Source: Acidobacteriota bacterium (lineage in GTDB: Bacteria > Acidobacteriota > Terriglobia > Terriglobales > Acidobacteriaceae). From it: DNA of 64,000 bases. The position numbers were made by a program, and so were the translations under genes. The first letter of the stretch is position 1, and each line of letters begins with the position of its first letter. The stretch covers positions 1-64,000 of the forward strand of contig JAJYBU010000001.1 in NCBI GenBank assembly GCA_021778845.1, written 5' to 3'. Of the stretch, positions 39,421 through 49,211 are shown in pieces. Below the pieces are notes generated by a model. It searched no databases. It had not been told where the DNA came from and saw only the letters and a list, made by a program, of their open reading frames with translations.

Positions 39421-42384
39421 CTACGGCTTCGCTCCAGCCCCCAGATGCTGGAAGTTCAGAATCGCGTTGAACACCAGTGGGTAGCTCCCCACGGTCTCTC
39501 CGCGATACACCGGGTTATTCGCAAACAGCAGCACGTTGCCCTCGCCCAGATGCGCATCCACCACCATCGCATGCTCTGCAATCGACTCCGGATGTTCCAG
39601 GAGTCCCGAGAGCAGCATCCCCTTCGCATCCGCAAACCGCAGGATCACCTCAGGCCGCAACGCCACTGGAATCACCGCAGGATTATTGCGCATCTCCTCT
39701 TCGTTCAGCGTCTTGGCCTCCCATGGCTTCTGCTTCACCAGCGGCTCCGGTGCGACGTCCTTGCGCCCCTGCACCACGTCACTGTCGTCCAGCGTTCCCC
39801 GCCCTGTCGGCCGCTGCGCATACGAATCCATCAGCGTCCGTCCATAACCGGCGCGCCCCTGCACGTTGCTGATGTTGAACGCCATGCCAGTCGCGCTCAT
39901 CACCGGAACCGACGCACCATAACCCCACGCCACCGGATCATTCGGCGCAACAAACACTGTGTTCAGCACCGTTCCCACCACACGCGCATCACTCTTCTGC
40001 ACCGACACGCCCGGCGCCAGCCCGCTGTCAATCGCAAACTGCGCCGTATCCTCCGACGTGATCAACAACCCACCCTGCTCCACAAACTTGCGCAGATGTT
40101 CCAGCCCCTCCAGCCCCAGCCCCGGCCGCGTGTCCGCCGTCGAATCCAGCAGCCCAAGGTTTGGCGTCAACTCCGTCTTCTCCCACGGCAACTCGTTCCC
40201 ATACATCGGCGTTCCATTCAAAATCGATTGCGTCGTCGCATATCCCACCGGCGCAAACACGATCACATCGTACTTGCTCCGCAGATCGTTCTCTGCCGCC
40301 GCTATCTGCGTGCTGATGTATTTGTACGGTACTCCCGCATGATCGAACGCATACCGCCACCAGCCTTCCGTCTGCGTACTCTGCCACGTATGCATGAACG
40401 CAATGCGCGGAGCCGCAGCCGGATGCGTCGGCACATTCGGCATCGCCGCCAGCCGCGCAGCATCCAGTGAAAGATCTTTCAACGCCTTGGTCAACACATC
40501 ATCCGGCACATCGCTGATCAGCAGCGAACCTGCACTGAAGTCTGTCCCGCCCGCATCAAACGCCTTCTCTGCAACCGCCACATGCGCATCCTTCAGCCTG
40601 TACACCAGTGCCAGCAGCGAACTCTGTCCCGTATTCGCAACTGCCACCACCGAACCCGTGCCCATCACCTTGCCAGACAGGCTCGCAGGGTCATCGACCC
40701 GCGTCATCTTCGCAGCAAGAATCGCCGCATCGGTGATCCGCACTACCTTCAAATTAAACAACTCACTGAACGACCACCCCGTATCGTCGTAAGGATGTTT
40801 CTGCGGATCATCAGGCGCCCAATACTGCCGATCCAGCAACGCATCCGCAACCCGCGAGTACGGTTGATCGAGCCGAACCACCAGGCTCCCTGCCGGAAAC
40901 GTCTCCTGCGTCGGCTTCTCTCCGCGCTTGGCTGCGGGAACATTCGCCGTCGTCGCTTCAGTCAGTTGGCTCACCTCCACATGCTGTTTCTTCAGCACAT
41001 CCACTAACTGCACCTGCCGATTCAGCTCCGCCGCATTCGCCGGCAGCACATACGCCGCCGGCCCTTCCACCGTCGGCTTCATCACCGACCGCTTGCTCTT
41101 CTCGTAGTAGTCCACCAGGAAGTGATGCGTGTTCTTCGAGAAGTACGATAGCGTCGACAGCAGCGCACTCTCTTCATAGTTATTATTGTCCCGCTGCGAC
41201 CACGTCACCACCGGCAGCGGAGGATTCTGCCGATACCATGTCCGCGAATACTCCTCCGGCGTCAGAATGCGTTTCTCCGTATCCGCGCCGCCATTACCAA
41301 ACGTCTCATACAGCCTGCTGATCCCGTTGTGCATCCCCGCCAGGAACATCAAATAGCCCGGACTCCACGTATCGAAGTCACCATGCGTAAAGACACCGGG
41401 CATCCCAAAGTTCTGCATCTGCGCAACGTTATTCCAACCCAGCTCCTCCCACTCCCCCGCGAGAATCGGATCGATCCACGCGTTGTACGGCCCAGCCCCC
41501 ACCGTGTTGTCGTACAGAAATGGCACCGACTCATGCAGATCGTGCAACACCTGCGCATGCCATCCCAGGTACGTATTCAACACGTTGTTCGTCAGGTCCA
41601 GCGTCATGCCCATCGCATCGCGGTTGTTATCATGCGCCACGTAATGTCCCCAATACACCAGTCGTGGCCACTGCTCGTCCAAGTGCGCGCGGTGCCACTT
41701 GTAAAGGTCCACCATACGATCGCGTCCATCCACCTCCACCACCGGCGTGATCAGCACAATCATGTGCGAGCGAATGTACTTGATGTACGGCGAGTCATCC
41801 ACCGCCAGCCGGTACGCCAGCTCCATCAACGCCGTCGGCGCGCCCGTCTCCGTCGAATGAATCGTCCCCGTAATGTAGTACACCGGATACGACGCATCGA
41901 TCAGTGGCTCAGCCTTCACATCGTCCATCCCGATCGTGCGCGGGTCCGCAAGCTGCGCCAGCCGTGCGTCATTCTCTTTCTGGCCCTTCAGCAAACTCTC
42001 GTCCGCAACAGCCACGGCGATCATCTCGCGGCCTTCTTCCGTGTGCCCGATCGTCACCACCTGCACCCGCGGAGTACTGGCCGCCAGCAGCCGAAAGTAC
42101 TTATACACGTCCTCCGCGTACGGCAGCATGTTCGGCGCGCCCGCAATATCACCCAACACCTTCTCTGGTGTCGGCACCGTCGTCGACGCGGGCAGATAAT
42201 TCACCAGCGGCGACAGAAACGATGTGTCCGTCGTATCGTCGAGAATCTTCTTCGTATACGCCTGATCTATCCCCTGGTGCGGATCACGCGCATAGTCGCT
42301 GTTCGCAATCTGGGCCATCACACCCACACTGCTTGAAAGCACCAGGAAGGCAATCGAAGCCGAAGCACGAGAAGAGAGTCGCAT
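39421..42384 (-). CDS. Secreted M14-family zinc carboxypeptidase
   Basis: The 987-residue protein has a signal peptide (ASIAFLVLSSSVGVMAQ). The M14 catalytic domain occupies about 85-400: the zinc motif H176-S-T-E179 in GTIHSTETG, a PVVEVDGRDRMV segment with the conserved arginine and asparagine-rich surroundings, and WHAQVLHDLHES with the third zinc histidine. The C-terminal 550 residues hold beta-rich parts and a glutamine-amidotransferase-like region (VIVFAPVGYAT, FVEQGGLLITSE), the usual layout of large bacterial M14 peptidases of this type. It probably trims peptides outside the cytoplasm. Confidence 0.9.
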   Translation of the reverse strand: MRLSSRASASIAFLVLSSSVGVMAQIANSDYARDPHQGIDQAYTKKILDDTTDTSFLSPLVNYLPASTTVPTPEKVLGDIAGAPNMLPYAEDVYKYFRLLAASTPRVQVVTIGHTEEGREMIAVAVADESLLKGQKENDARLAQLADPRTIGMDDVKAEPLIDASYPVYYITGTIHSTETGAPTALMELAYRLAVDDSPYIKYIRSHMIVLITPVVEVDGRDRMVDLYKWHRAHLDEQWPRLVYWGHYVAHDNNRDAMGMTLDLTNNVLNTYLGWHAQVLHDLHESVPFLYDNTVGAGPYNAWIDPILAGEWEELGWNNVAQMQNFGMPGVFTHGDFDTWSPGYLMFLAGMHNGISRLYETFGNGGADTEKRILTPEEYSRTWYRQNPPLPVVTWSQRDNNNYEESALLSTLSYFSKNTHHFLVDYYEKSKRSVMKPTVEGPAAYVLPANAAELNRQVQLVDVLKKQHVEVSQLTEATTANVPAAKRGEKPTQETFPAGSLVVRLDQPYSRVADALLDRQYWAPDDPQKHPYDDTGWSFSELFNLKVVRITDAAILAAKMTRVDDPASLSGKVMGTGSVVAVANTGQSSLLALVYRLKDAHVAVAEKAFDAGGTDFSAGSLLISDVPDDVLTKALKDLSLDAARLAAMPNVPTHPAAAPRIAFMHTWQSTQTEGWWRYAFDHAGVPYKYISTQIAAAENDLRSKYDVIVFAPVGYATTQSILNGTPMYGNELPWEKTELTPNLGLLDSTADTRPGLGLEGLEHLRKFVEQGGLLITSEDTAQFAIDSGLAPGVSVQKSDARVVGTVLNTVFVAPNDPVAWGYGASVPVMSATGMAFNISNVQGRAGYGRTLMDSYAQRPTGRGTLDDSDVVQGRKDVAPEPLVKQKPWEAKTLNEEEMRNNPAVIPVALRPEVILRFADAKGMLLSGLLEHPESIAEHAMVVDAHLGEGNVLLFANNPVYRGETVGSYPLVFNAILNFQHLGAGAKP

Positions 42385-42464
42385 ACGGCTTTATATATCG
42401 GCAGCCAAGTTCAAAGCCAATCTCCGGCCCGTCTCACTCCCCACCCACCTCTTCCACTTCGCCT

Positions 42465-43139
42465 CTACGGATGAACATCCGACAGCGTATGATGCCGCAC
42501 ATCCGCTCCCCGGACCCAGAAGATCACATCCTCCGCAATGTTCGTGGCGTGGTCTCCAATGCGCTCCAGATTCCGCGCGATGATCAGTGCACTCAGCGCC
42601 TGCGGCGCCTGCTCCGGCTTGTTCTTGATCAGGTTCCCCAGCGCGTGGAACGCCTCACGGTTCATCTCATCCACCTGATCATCCAGCAGCAGCACCGACT
42701 GCGCCATCTCCGCATCGCCTTCAATAAACGCCTGCAGCGCCTTCCGCACCATCGCCGCCGCCAGCAGCGCCAGTCGCGGAATATCCACCGGCAGATCCAC
42801 ATTCGCCATCTTCCGCAAATCCAGTACCCGCGCAGCGATACTCGCTGCCTGATCGCCCATGCGCTCCAAATCGACATTGATATGGATCACCGCAAGAATA
42901 AACCGCAGATCGATCGCCATCGGCTGTTCCATCGCAAGCAGGTCCAGCGCCAGTTGATCAATCTCCAACTCCATCCGATTGATCGCTGGCTCGGACTGCC
43001 GCACCAGGTCACACAAGTTCTCATCGCGCGTCGAGTAAGCCTCTGACGCCCGTTGAATCGCCTGCTCCACCATGCCCGCCATCACCAGCAAGCGCTCCTT
43101 CAGCTCGTCCAGGCTCTGCTGGAATTTGATCCGTATCAT
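42465..43139 (-). CDS. phoU: Phosphate signalling protein PhoU
   Basis: Links the PstSCAB transporter to the PhoR kinase and represses the Pho response when phosphate is sufficient. The 224-residue protein has two three-helix repeats, each with the metal-binding motif: [15 protein letters not shown] and [17 protein letters not shown]. It begins [18 protein letters not shown], the family start. The ATG overlaps the pstB stop (ATGA), so translation is coupled. Last gene of the Pho locus. Confidence 0.96.
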   Translation of the reverse strand: MIRIKFQQSLDELKERLLVMAGMVEQAIQRASEAYSTRDENLCDLVRQSEPAINRMELEIDQLALDLLAMEQPMAIDLRFILAVIHINVDLERMGDQAASIAARVLDLRKMANVDLPVDIPRLALLAAAMVRKALQAFIEGDAEMAQSVLLLDDQVDEMNREAFHALGNLIKNKPEQAPQALSALIIARNLERIGDHATNIAEDVIFWVRGADVRHHTLSDVHP

Positions 43140-43894
43140 CCGAACCTCCCTGTGATGTAATCCTCGGTGCGCTTATCCGAGGGGTTCGTGAAGATTTTGG
43201 TGGTCGCAGCGAACTCCACCAGCTTGCCCATCAGGAAGAACCCTGTGTTCTCTGCCACACGAGCCGCTTGTTGCATATTATGCGTCACAATCACAATTGT
43301 GTACTGGCTCTTCAATTTGAAGATCAAATCCTCAATCTTCGCCGTCGAAACCGGGTCGAGCGCGCTGGCCGGCTCATCCATCAGCAGCACCTCCGGATCA
43401 ACCGCCAGTGCCCGCGCAATACACAACCGCTGTTGCTGCCCACCCGAGATGCTCGCGCCTGACTTCTTCTTCAGGTCGTCCTTCACCTCATCCCACAGCG
43501 CCGCCTGTCTTAGCGACCGCTCCACTACCTCATCCAGCACCCGCTTCTTCCGAAACCCATTCAGCTTCAGCCCGCTCGCAACATTGTCATAGATCGACAT
43601 CGTCGGAAACGGATTCGGCCGCTGAAACACCATCCCCACCCGCCGCCGAATCTCCACCGGCGTCGCGTCCTTGTAGATGTCCAACTCACCCATCAGCACC
43701 TTACCCTCAGCACGCGCCGCGGGGTTGGTCTCGTGCATCCGGTTCAGGCAGCGCACAAAGGTCGACTTACCGCAGCCCGAGGGCCCGATCAACGCCGTCG
43801 CGTGGTTCGCCGGAATATGCAGGTTCACATCATGCAGCGTATGCACCGGGCCATACCATGCGTTCAAATTCTCGACGCGAATGTCGACTCCCAC
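43136..43894 (-). CDS. pstB: Phosphate ABC transporter ATP-binding protein
   Basis: ATPase of the high-affinity phosphate importer. The 252 residues contain Walker [10 protein letters not shown], the PstB-typical [11 protein letters not shown]-loop [16 protein letters not shown], signature [14 protein letters not shown], Walker [14 protein letters not shown] and the H-loop [13 protein letters not shown]. The start is a GTG sharing its first base with the pstA stop (TAGTG), with GGGAGG upstream. Length is canonical. Confidence 0.97.
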   Translation of the reverse strand: MGVDIRVENLNAWYGPVHTLHDVNLHIPANHATALIGPSGCGKSTFVRCLNRMHETNPAARAEGKVLMGELDIYKDATPVEIRRRVGMVFQRPNPFPTMSIYDNVASGLKLNGFRKKRVLDEVVERSLRQAALWDEVKDDLKKKSGASISGGQQQRLCIARALAVDPEVLLMDEPASALDPVSTAKIEDLIFKLKSQYTIVIVTHNMQQAARVAENTGFFLMGKLVEFAATTKIFTNPSDKRTEDYITGRFG

Positions 43895-44781
43895 TAATGT
43901 CCTCCCTTAAGCGCGCCACGGTTCGCAAAAATTCGCACCAGCGTCACCGAAGCCATAATCATCACAATCAGCACCAGGGCTCCGGCCCACGCCAGCCGAT
44001 GCCATTCATCATACGGCGACAGCGCATACACATAGATCTGCAGTGGTAGCGCCGCAATCGGCTGATTCAAATCGAAGCTCCAGAACTGGTTCCCAAAAGC
44101 CGTAAACAGCAGCGGTGCCGTCTCGCCCGCCACCCGCGCAAACGCCAGCATGCAACCCGTAATAATTCCCGGCGACGCCGTCCGCAAACTCACCGAAAGC
44201 ACCGTCCGCCACTTCGGAATCCCCAGCCCCAGCGCTGCCTCGCGAATCGGATTCGGCACCGTCGCCAGCATCTCCTCGGTCGTCCGCGCCACCGTCGGCA
44301 CCATCATGATAGCCAGCGCTACGCCTCCCGCAAGCCCGGAAAAATGTTGCTGCTTCGCCACGATCAGCGAGTACGCCGCCAGCCCCATCACAATCGACGG
44401 CACGCCGTTCAGCACATCCGCCGTAAACCGAACCGCCGCTCCCATCCACGTCCCGCGTGCATACTCGGCCAGGTACACCCCGGCGCCAATCCCCAGCGGA
44501 ATCCCCAGCAGGCTTGCCAGTCCCAGAATCGCAGCCGATCCCACAATCGCATTCGCCATTCCGCCGCCCGGGTCGCCGACAGGCACCGGCACGTGCGTAA
44601 AGAACGCCAGATTCAGCGAACTCGCACCCTTGTAGAGCAGGTATCCCAGAATCGCAACCAGCGGCACCAGCACCAGCGCCGTACTCACGATCGCGACCCC
44701 TGTCACTAGGTTGTTGGTCACGCTGCGTCTCAGCGTTACGAAGCTTGCTACATAGCGCGAACGAACAGGCAAAGCACTCAT
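43894..44781 (-). CDS. pstA: Phosphate ABC transporter permease PstA
   Basis: One of the two membrane subunits of the phosphate importer, 295 residues with about six helices. The binding-protein-dependent permease (EAA) region reads [27 protein letters not shown], and [19 protein letters not shown] precedes it, both typical of PstA. Start at ATG 44781, overlapping the pstC stop by one base (TGATG); a longer frame to 44820 would run back into pstC. Followed by pstB with overlap. Confidence 0.95.
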   Translation of the reverse strand: MSALPVRSRYVASFVTLRRSVTNNLVTGVAIVSTALVLVPLVAILGYLLYKGASSLNLAFFTHVPVPVGDPGGGMANAIVGSAAILGLASLLGIPLGIGAGVYLAEYARGTWMGAAVRFTADVLNGVPSIVMGLAAYSLIVAKQQHFSGLAGGVALAIMMVPTVARTTEEMLATVPNPIREAALGLGIPKWRTVLSVSLRTASPGIITGCMLAFARVAGETAPLLFTAFGNQFWSFDLNQPIAALPLQIYVYALSPYDEWHRLAWAGALVLIVMIMASVTLVRIFANRGALKGGH

Positions 44782-45887
44782 CAGTGTGCACTCCCCGGAT
44801 TCCCGCGCACCACGGCCCACACCAGCAATCGCGCAATCGCGTTCACTACGATCGTCACCAGAAACAGCGCGAGCCCAATCTCGATCAGCGCGCTTAGATA
44901 CAGGTCACCGGTCGCCTCTGTAAATTCGTTAGCGATCACACTCGCCAGTGTGTATCCCGGTGCAAACAGGTTCTTCACAATACCGGGGTGGTTGCCAATC
45001 ACCATCGTGACCGCAATCGTCTCGCCCAGCGCTCGCCCCAGGCCCAGAATCACCGATCCCACAATCCCCATCCGCGCATTGCGCAGCACGCCGATGCGCA
45101 GCATCTCCCACCGCGTCGCGCCCAGCGCCAGCACAGCCTCCCGCTGATTCACCGGCACCGCGCGCATCACATCCCGGCTGATCGAGCTGATCACCGGAAA
45201 GATCATGATGGCCAGAATCACGCTGGCTGTGAACATCCCCACACCGAAGTTCGGCTCAACAAACAACCCCGTCCATCCAAGGTATTTTTCCAACAGTGGC
45301 CCCACCTGGTCGCGAATGATCGGCACCAGCACAAAGACGCCCCACAGCCCATACACCACGCTCGGAATCGCCGCCAGCAACTCAGTCAGAAACGATATTG
45401 GCCCCCGCAAAAACTTCGGGCAGATATCCAGCAGAAAGATCGACACGGCCAGCGCCAGCGGCACCGCCATTAACACCGCCAGCAGCGACGACACCACCGT
45501 GCCATAGATGAACGGCAGCGCCCCAAAATCCCCCGACACCGGGTCCCACGTCTGTGTCGCAAAAAACTTCCACCCAAACGCGTGAATCGAAAGCCGCGAG
45601 TTGGACACCAGCACAAAGACAATCAGCAGAACGATGGCGAAGATACTCAATCCGCATACCACCATCACTGTCGCGAACGCTCCGTCCGCCATCCGCCCCG
45701 AACTCTTCGCCTGCAAAAAATTACGAATGACCGAAGGAACCGACGGTGCCGCCGCGCCCTGCAACCCTCCCTCGGCCTGCGCCGCCATCGTCTTGATCGT
45801 AGGCAACTGCAGCTTCGGCTCGTCTGGTGCAGTGGATTGCGAAATGGTCTCAGGCTTGTTCATCAGTCTACGTGAAAGGTTCCCCAT
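44781..45887 (-). CDS. pstC: Phosphate ABC transporter permease PstC
   Basis: The other membrane subunit, 368 residues. About 75 soluble N-terminal residues precede the first helix, then six helices with FLTELLAAIPSVVYGLWGVFVL and the EAA-like REAVLALGATRWEMLRIGVL. ATG 45887 and ATG 45863 (MNKPETIS) are both possible starts; neither has a strong Shine-Dalgarno. A Pho-box-like array ends only 9 bases upstream of the first ATG, and a hairpin separates it from pstS, so it probably has its own phosphate-controlled promoter. Confidence 0.94.
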   Translation of the reverse strand: MGNLSRRLMNKPETISQSTAPDEPKLQLPTIKTMAAQAEGGLQGAAAPSVPSVIRNFLQAKSSGRMADGAFATVMVVCGLSIFAIVLLIVFVLVSNSRLSIHAFGWKFFATQTWDPVSGDFGALPFIYGTVVSSLLAVLMAVPLALAVSIFLLDICPKFLRGPISFLTELLAAIPSVVYGLWGVFVLVPIIRDQVGPLLEKYLGWTGLFVEPNFGVGMFTASVILAIMIFPVISSISRDVMRAVPVNQREAVLALGATRWEMLRIGVLRNARMGIVGSVILGLGRALGETIAVTMVIGNHPGIVKNLFAPGYTLASVIANEFTEATGDLYLSALIEIGLALFLVTIVVNAIARLLVWAVVRGNPGSAH

Positions 45888-45895
45888 ATCACTTT

Positions 45896-45923
45896 ATGAA
45901 AGGAGTGTGAATAGACCGTGAAT
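45896..45923 (-). promoter_or_regulatory. Pho-box-like array before pstC
   Basis: On the minus strand three direct repeats, ATTCAC (45923-45918), ATTCAC (45912-45907) and TTTCAT (45901-45896), are spaced exactly 11 bases apart, the period of PhoB-family binding sites that occupy successive helical turns. The array is directly upstream of pstC. The same pattern occurs before the porin gene. Confidence 0.7.
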
Positions 45924-45971
45924 TCGCCTGGCTGCCTCGCACCCAAAAGCGTCGAAACGGCGAAAAGCGAA

Positions 45972-45999
45972 GGGGGCTTGCCATACTACGGCAGCCCCC
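45972..45999 (-). terminator. Hairpin between pstS and pstC
   Basis: GGGGGCTTGCC (45972-45982) pairs with GGCAGCCCCC (45990-45999) with one bulged base and a 7-base loop. It lies 10 bases after the pstS stop on the minus strand and is followed by a moderately T-rich stretch (TTCGCTTTTCG). It may protect the pstS mRNA end and lower read-through, giving more PstS than PstCAB. Confidence 0.65.
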
Positions 46000-46008
46000 C
46001 TCCCCGAT

Positions 46009-47025
46009 TTAGTGGACCTGAGCAATCGTCTTGCGAACGCGTGCGACCACCGGTGCTGGCAGCGGAGCATAGGTCATGCTTGCAGCCTCCGCCTCGCCAT
46101 GATCCAGCATCCACTCCAGGAAGTCATGCAGCACTTTGCCCTTCGCCGCATCCTTCGACGGCTCCGGAATCAGCAGCCACGTGAACGACGAGATCGGGAA
46201 CGAGTTCGCTCCCGGCGCATTCGTAATCGACACCCGGTAGTCCGCCGGCATATTCTTCGCCGCACCCGCAGCCGCCGCACTCACTGTCTCGGTCGAAGCC
46301 TTGATCCAGTTCCCCGCAGAGTTCTTCACCAATCCAAACAGCATCTTGTTCTGCACCGCATAGATCAGTTCCACATACCCAAACGAGTACGGGCTGTTGC
46401 GGATCATCCCCGACACGCCCTCATTGCCCTTCTGGCCCACGCCCAGCGGCCATTCCACCGAGGTTGCCGACCCAATCTTCTGCTTGAACGTCGGGCTCAT
46501 CTTGCTCAGATAATCCGTGAAAATATAATTTGTGCCCGACCCATCCGACCGGTACACCGGCAGAATCGAGTGGCTCGGCAGATTCACTCCGGGGTTGTCC
46601 TTGGCCAGCCGCGGATCGTTCCACTTCGTAATCTTGCCCAGATAAATATCGGCAATCACATCGCCAGAAAACTTCAGCTCTGCATTGATACCCGGCAGGT
46701 TATACGCCGGCACCACGCCGCCCAGCACCGTCGGAATGTGCAGCAGCTTCTGCTTCGAGTCAGCCAGTTGCTTGTCGGTCATCGGTCCATCCGACGCGCC
46801 AAAATCCACAATCCCCTGCGAGATCTGGCGAATACCCGCGCCCGAACCCACCGACTGATAATTAATCTGCACTCCCGGATGCGACGCACTGTACTCCGTG
46901 AACCAGCGCTGGTAGATCGGATTTGGGAAGGTACCGCCAGCACCCGTCAGGTGCTGCGCTGCCGCTGTGGCAACCGTTGCGGCCATCGCCGTCATCGTCA
47001 CCAGGGATAGAATCTTCGTCTTCAT
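46009..47025 (-). CDS. pstS: Phosphate ABC transporter substrate-binding protein PstS
   Basis: Periplasmic phosphate-binding protein of 338 residues. The signal peptide is MKTKILSLVTMTAMAATVATAAAQ. The mature start LTGAGGTFPNPIYQRWF and NYQSVGSGAGIRQISQGIVDFGASDGPM carry the phosphate-binding loops, and YRSDGSGTNYIF the third contact region. The ATG at 47025 has AAGGAGTGTGAG upstream, so the longer frame to 47058 is rejected. It lies between the porin and pstC genes, with hairpins on both sides. Confidence 0.96.
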   Translation of the reverse strand: MKTKILSLVTMTAMAATVATAAAQHLTGAGGTFPNPIYQRWFTEYSASHPGVQINYQSVGSGAGIRQISQGIVDFGASDGPMTDKQLADSKQKLLHIPTVLGGVVPAYNLPGINAELKFSGDVIADIYLGKITKWNDPRLAKDNPGVNLPSHSILPVYRSDGSGTNYIFTDYLSKMSPTFKQKIGSATSVEWPLGVGQKGNEGVSGMIRNSPYSFGYVELIYAVQNKMLFGLVKNSAGNWIKASTETVSAAAAGAAKNMPADYRVSITNAPGANSFPISSFTWLLIPEPSKDAAKGKVLHDFLEWMLDHGEAEAASMTYAPLPAPVVARVRKTIAQVH

Positions 47026-47160
47026 CTCACACTCCTTCGATGTTGCCGACCAAGTCAATCGGAGCTGATGCTTCTTCGCAGCCGCTATCCGCTTGCATGG
47101 TCAACTCTCTCAGCGACCATACTATGCGCAGCCACCCACATCATCACAAGCCCGTGAAAT

Positions 47161-47191
47161 CCGGAGCGGGAGATCTTCCCTCCCGCTCCGG
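47161..47191 (-). terminator. Hairpin between the porin gene and pstS
   Basis: An 11-bp perfect stem CCGGAGCGGGA/TCCCGCTCCGG (47161-47171 with 47181-47191, 9-base loop) begins 13 bases after the porin stop on the minus strand. It is followed by ATTTCACGG with no real T run, so it may be a weak terminator or an mRNA-stabilising structure rather than a full stop. Confidence 0.5.
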
Positions 47192-47204
47192 CCTCAGCCA
47201 TAAG

Positions 47205-49112
47205 CTAGGGCAGGTAGTAACGCATGCTCACGTGGATCATAGGATCCGTCGCACGCGGCCCGGTTGGCCCAGTGATCGGTCCAGTAGCCGGCACATTATT
47301 GCCAGACCACAGATTACGCTGGAGGTAGCTGTAGGTCACCCAGTACTGCAGCCGTCCCTTCGTCGGGCTGTTGATCGCGCGATAGATGAAGCCCACCATC
47401 GGCTCCTGGATGTAACGCGTAGGCGAAGCGCAGTTGATCGCACCAAGCGACCCACCGACGCCCGCACCAGCGGAAGTCGAGGGCGGAACATTCGGAACGT
47501 TGTAGCATCCCGAATCATTCAAATTGCGAGGACCGTAACCGATCGACGCCCCAGTGGCCGTCGTGTACACCGTACGCTGCGCATACTCACCGCCGTAGTA
47601 GGCAAAGATGTCGAGCTTCTTCGTCGGGTGGGTCTCCAGGCTGAACATGCCATGATAGTTACGAATCGGCTCCAGCGTCTCATCCGGCCGCAGCGTCGCA
47701 TCGGCCAGTTGCGTTGAACCATAACGGCCCACACCCTGACCCGCCATCGCCTGCACCGCAACTTCGATCTTCGGCGTCGGATACACACGGATGCTGCCAA
47801 ACACGCCGCCAGCATCGCTGGTGTGGCTTTGCAGCGTCGTGCCATAGGTATAGGAGGTTGCATTCGTTCCATACTGCGTCAGCACCGGGAAGTACTCATT
47901 GCGGAGAAACCGTCCCAGGCCACCCACTTCGACGTGCAGTTGGGGCAAATCATACGCACCCTTCACAATCACGTCAGGCGTTACATTGTTCGCATACGTC
48001 GTAATGTTGCTCGCTCCGCCATTGGCAGCGGCAGCGTTATACAGTCCGCCGCTCTGGCCGATGCCTCCGAAGAAGTACTCGGTAGGTGCCGCACCCGCCA
48101 CGGTAAAGCCCGTAATCTGAGACTGTTCTGCCGAAAGCGCCATCGTGAACGCTCCCGTCTTGTAGTCTCCAAAGCGCTGCTGCACACGAATCGCAGGTTG
48201 ACGCGTCCAGCTATAGCCCACAAGGTACTGTGGGTCGATCGTCTGCGGCTGAATTTCAGTCCGTGCGTCGGTTCCCCTTCTGTCTTCGGTCACCAGCGAC
48301 CACATCTGGCCGCCCGTCACCGTAAAGCCATTGGCCATCTCGGCCTTGCCCCAGATCTGCCGTTGCCGCAGCACATAGCTGTTGCTCTGGTTGTTGTTCG
48401 ACGTGGTACCACTTCCCAGGAAGTCCATTTCATAATAGCCAGACAACTTGTAGGTTCCCGCATCGCCCATCATCAAAATCGACAAACGGCTCTGGCGTCC
48501 AGAGAAGTTCATCTCGCTTACATGTCCTTCGTTCGCGCTCGGCATCGGAATTGCGTTGAACGGAGTATTGATGTCCGAGTTCACCGAGTGCTGACGCCAC
48601 ACACCTTCAAATGCGGCGAAGCCGCCGGGTGTAATATCCACGCCCTTGTAGTGCACCGTGCTCGGAGAATGAATCTCATCCTCAACTTTCTTCTGTCCCG
48701 TCACCACCGTCTCCGCAAGGCCGGCCGTGGTGGTCTTCAGGTCCGTCACGCTGCTCGAGACTCCTTCCACCTTCGTGGAAGCCTCCGCCGCCGCGGCCTT
48801 GGCCTGCGCCGCCGAAGCAGCCGCTGCGGCAGCCTGCGCCTGCGCATCGGCTGCAGTCTGTTGCGCCGCCGTCACATCGCCACTCTTTGCAGCAAGCTGG
48901 CCCTTCAGCGCATCGAGTTGCTCCTGCTGCGCCTTCAAAGCCTCTTTCAGCTCGCGCAACTGCATCTCCTCAGCAGACTCCTTGTGCTTCTTGCTGTGTT
49001 TGGCACTCGGCGCAGAAGCCGCACTATCCGTCGTCTGGGCCTTCACGGGAAGCTGGGTCGCGACAAGTGTCATGACAACCAGCGCAGCGCACATCAATTT
49101 ATGTCGTTTCAT
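47205..49112 (-). CDS. Outer-membrane porin with N-terminal coiled coil, in the Pho locus
   Basis: The 635-residue protein has a signal peptide (LMCAALVVMTLVATQLPVKAQ) and then a 100-residue coiled coil: ELKEALKAQQEQLDALKG followed by a highly Ala/Gln-rich segment and ETVVTGQKKVEDEI. A barrel of about 470 residues follows, with VDITPGGFAAFEGVWRQ and repeated aromatic-girdle strands, ending IHVSMRYYLP. The layout is that of DcaP-like trimeric porins. A four-repeat Pho-box-like array lies about 100 bases upstream and phoB-phoR precede it, so it is probably the outer-membrane route for phosphate or organophosphates; selectivity is inferred. ATG 49112 has a GAGGATT site. Confidence 0.82.
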   Translation of the reverse strand: MKRHKLMCAALVVMTLVATQLPVKAQTTDSAASAPSAKHSKKHKESAEEMQLRELKEALKAQQEQLDALKGQLAAKSGDVTAAQQTAADAQAQAAAAAASAAQAKAAAAEASTKVEGVSSSVTDLKTTTAGLAETVVTGQKKVEDEIHSPSTVHYKGVDITPGGFAAFEGVWRQHSVNSDINTPFNAIPMPSANEGHVSEMNFSGRQSRLSILMMGDAGTYKLSGYYEMDFLGSGTTSNNNQSNSYVLRQRQIWGKAEMANGFTVTGGQMWSLVTEDRRGTDARTEIQPQTIDPQYLVGYSWTRQPAIRVQQRFGDYKTGAFTMALSAEQSQITGFTVAGAAPTEYFFGGIGQSGGLYNAAAANGGASNITTYANNVTPDVIVKGAYDLPQLHVEVGGLGRFLRNEYFPVLTQYGTNATSYTYGTTLQSHTSDAGGVFGSIRVYPTPKIEVAVQAMAGQGVGRYGSTQLADATLRPDETLEPIRNYHGMFSLETHPTKKLDIFAYYGGEYAQRTVYTTATGASIGYGPRNLNDSGCYNVPNVPPSTSAGAGVGGSLGAINCASPTRYIQEPMVGFIYRAINSPTKGRLQYWVTYSYLQRNLWSGNNVPATGPITGPTGPRATDPMIHVSMRYYLP

Positions 49113-49211
49113 CAATCCTCGGGACGACCGGCTAAGGCACACGCATCCGTGTGATGATCCTTGGAATTTTCCTTGCCAACTGTGTCCGTTCGTTCATCTT
49201 CGCAACCCTAC

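Noticed and set aside
41329-42336. 335-residue plus-strand frame opposite the M14 peptidase
   Set aside because: Arg/His-rich shadow frame with no ribosome binding site or motif; the M14 gene has complete catalytic residues.
47026-47160. Pho box before pstS
   Set aside because: Only an isolated TTCAC near 47154 is seen, without an 11-base partner. Read-through from the porin promoter is an equally good explanation.
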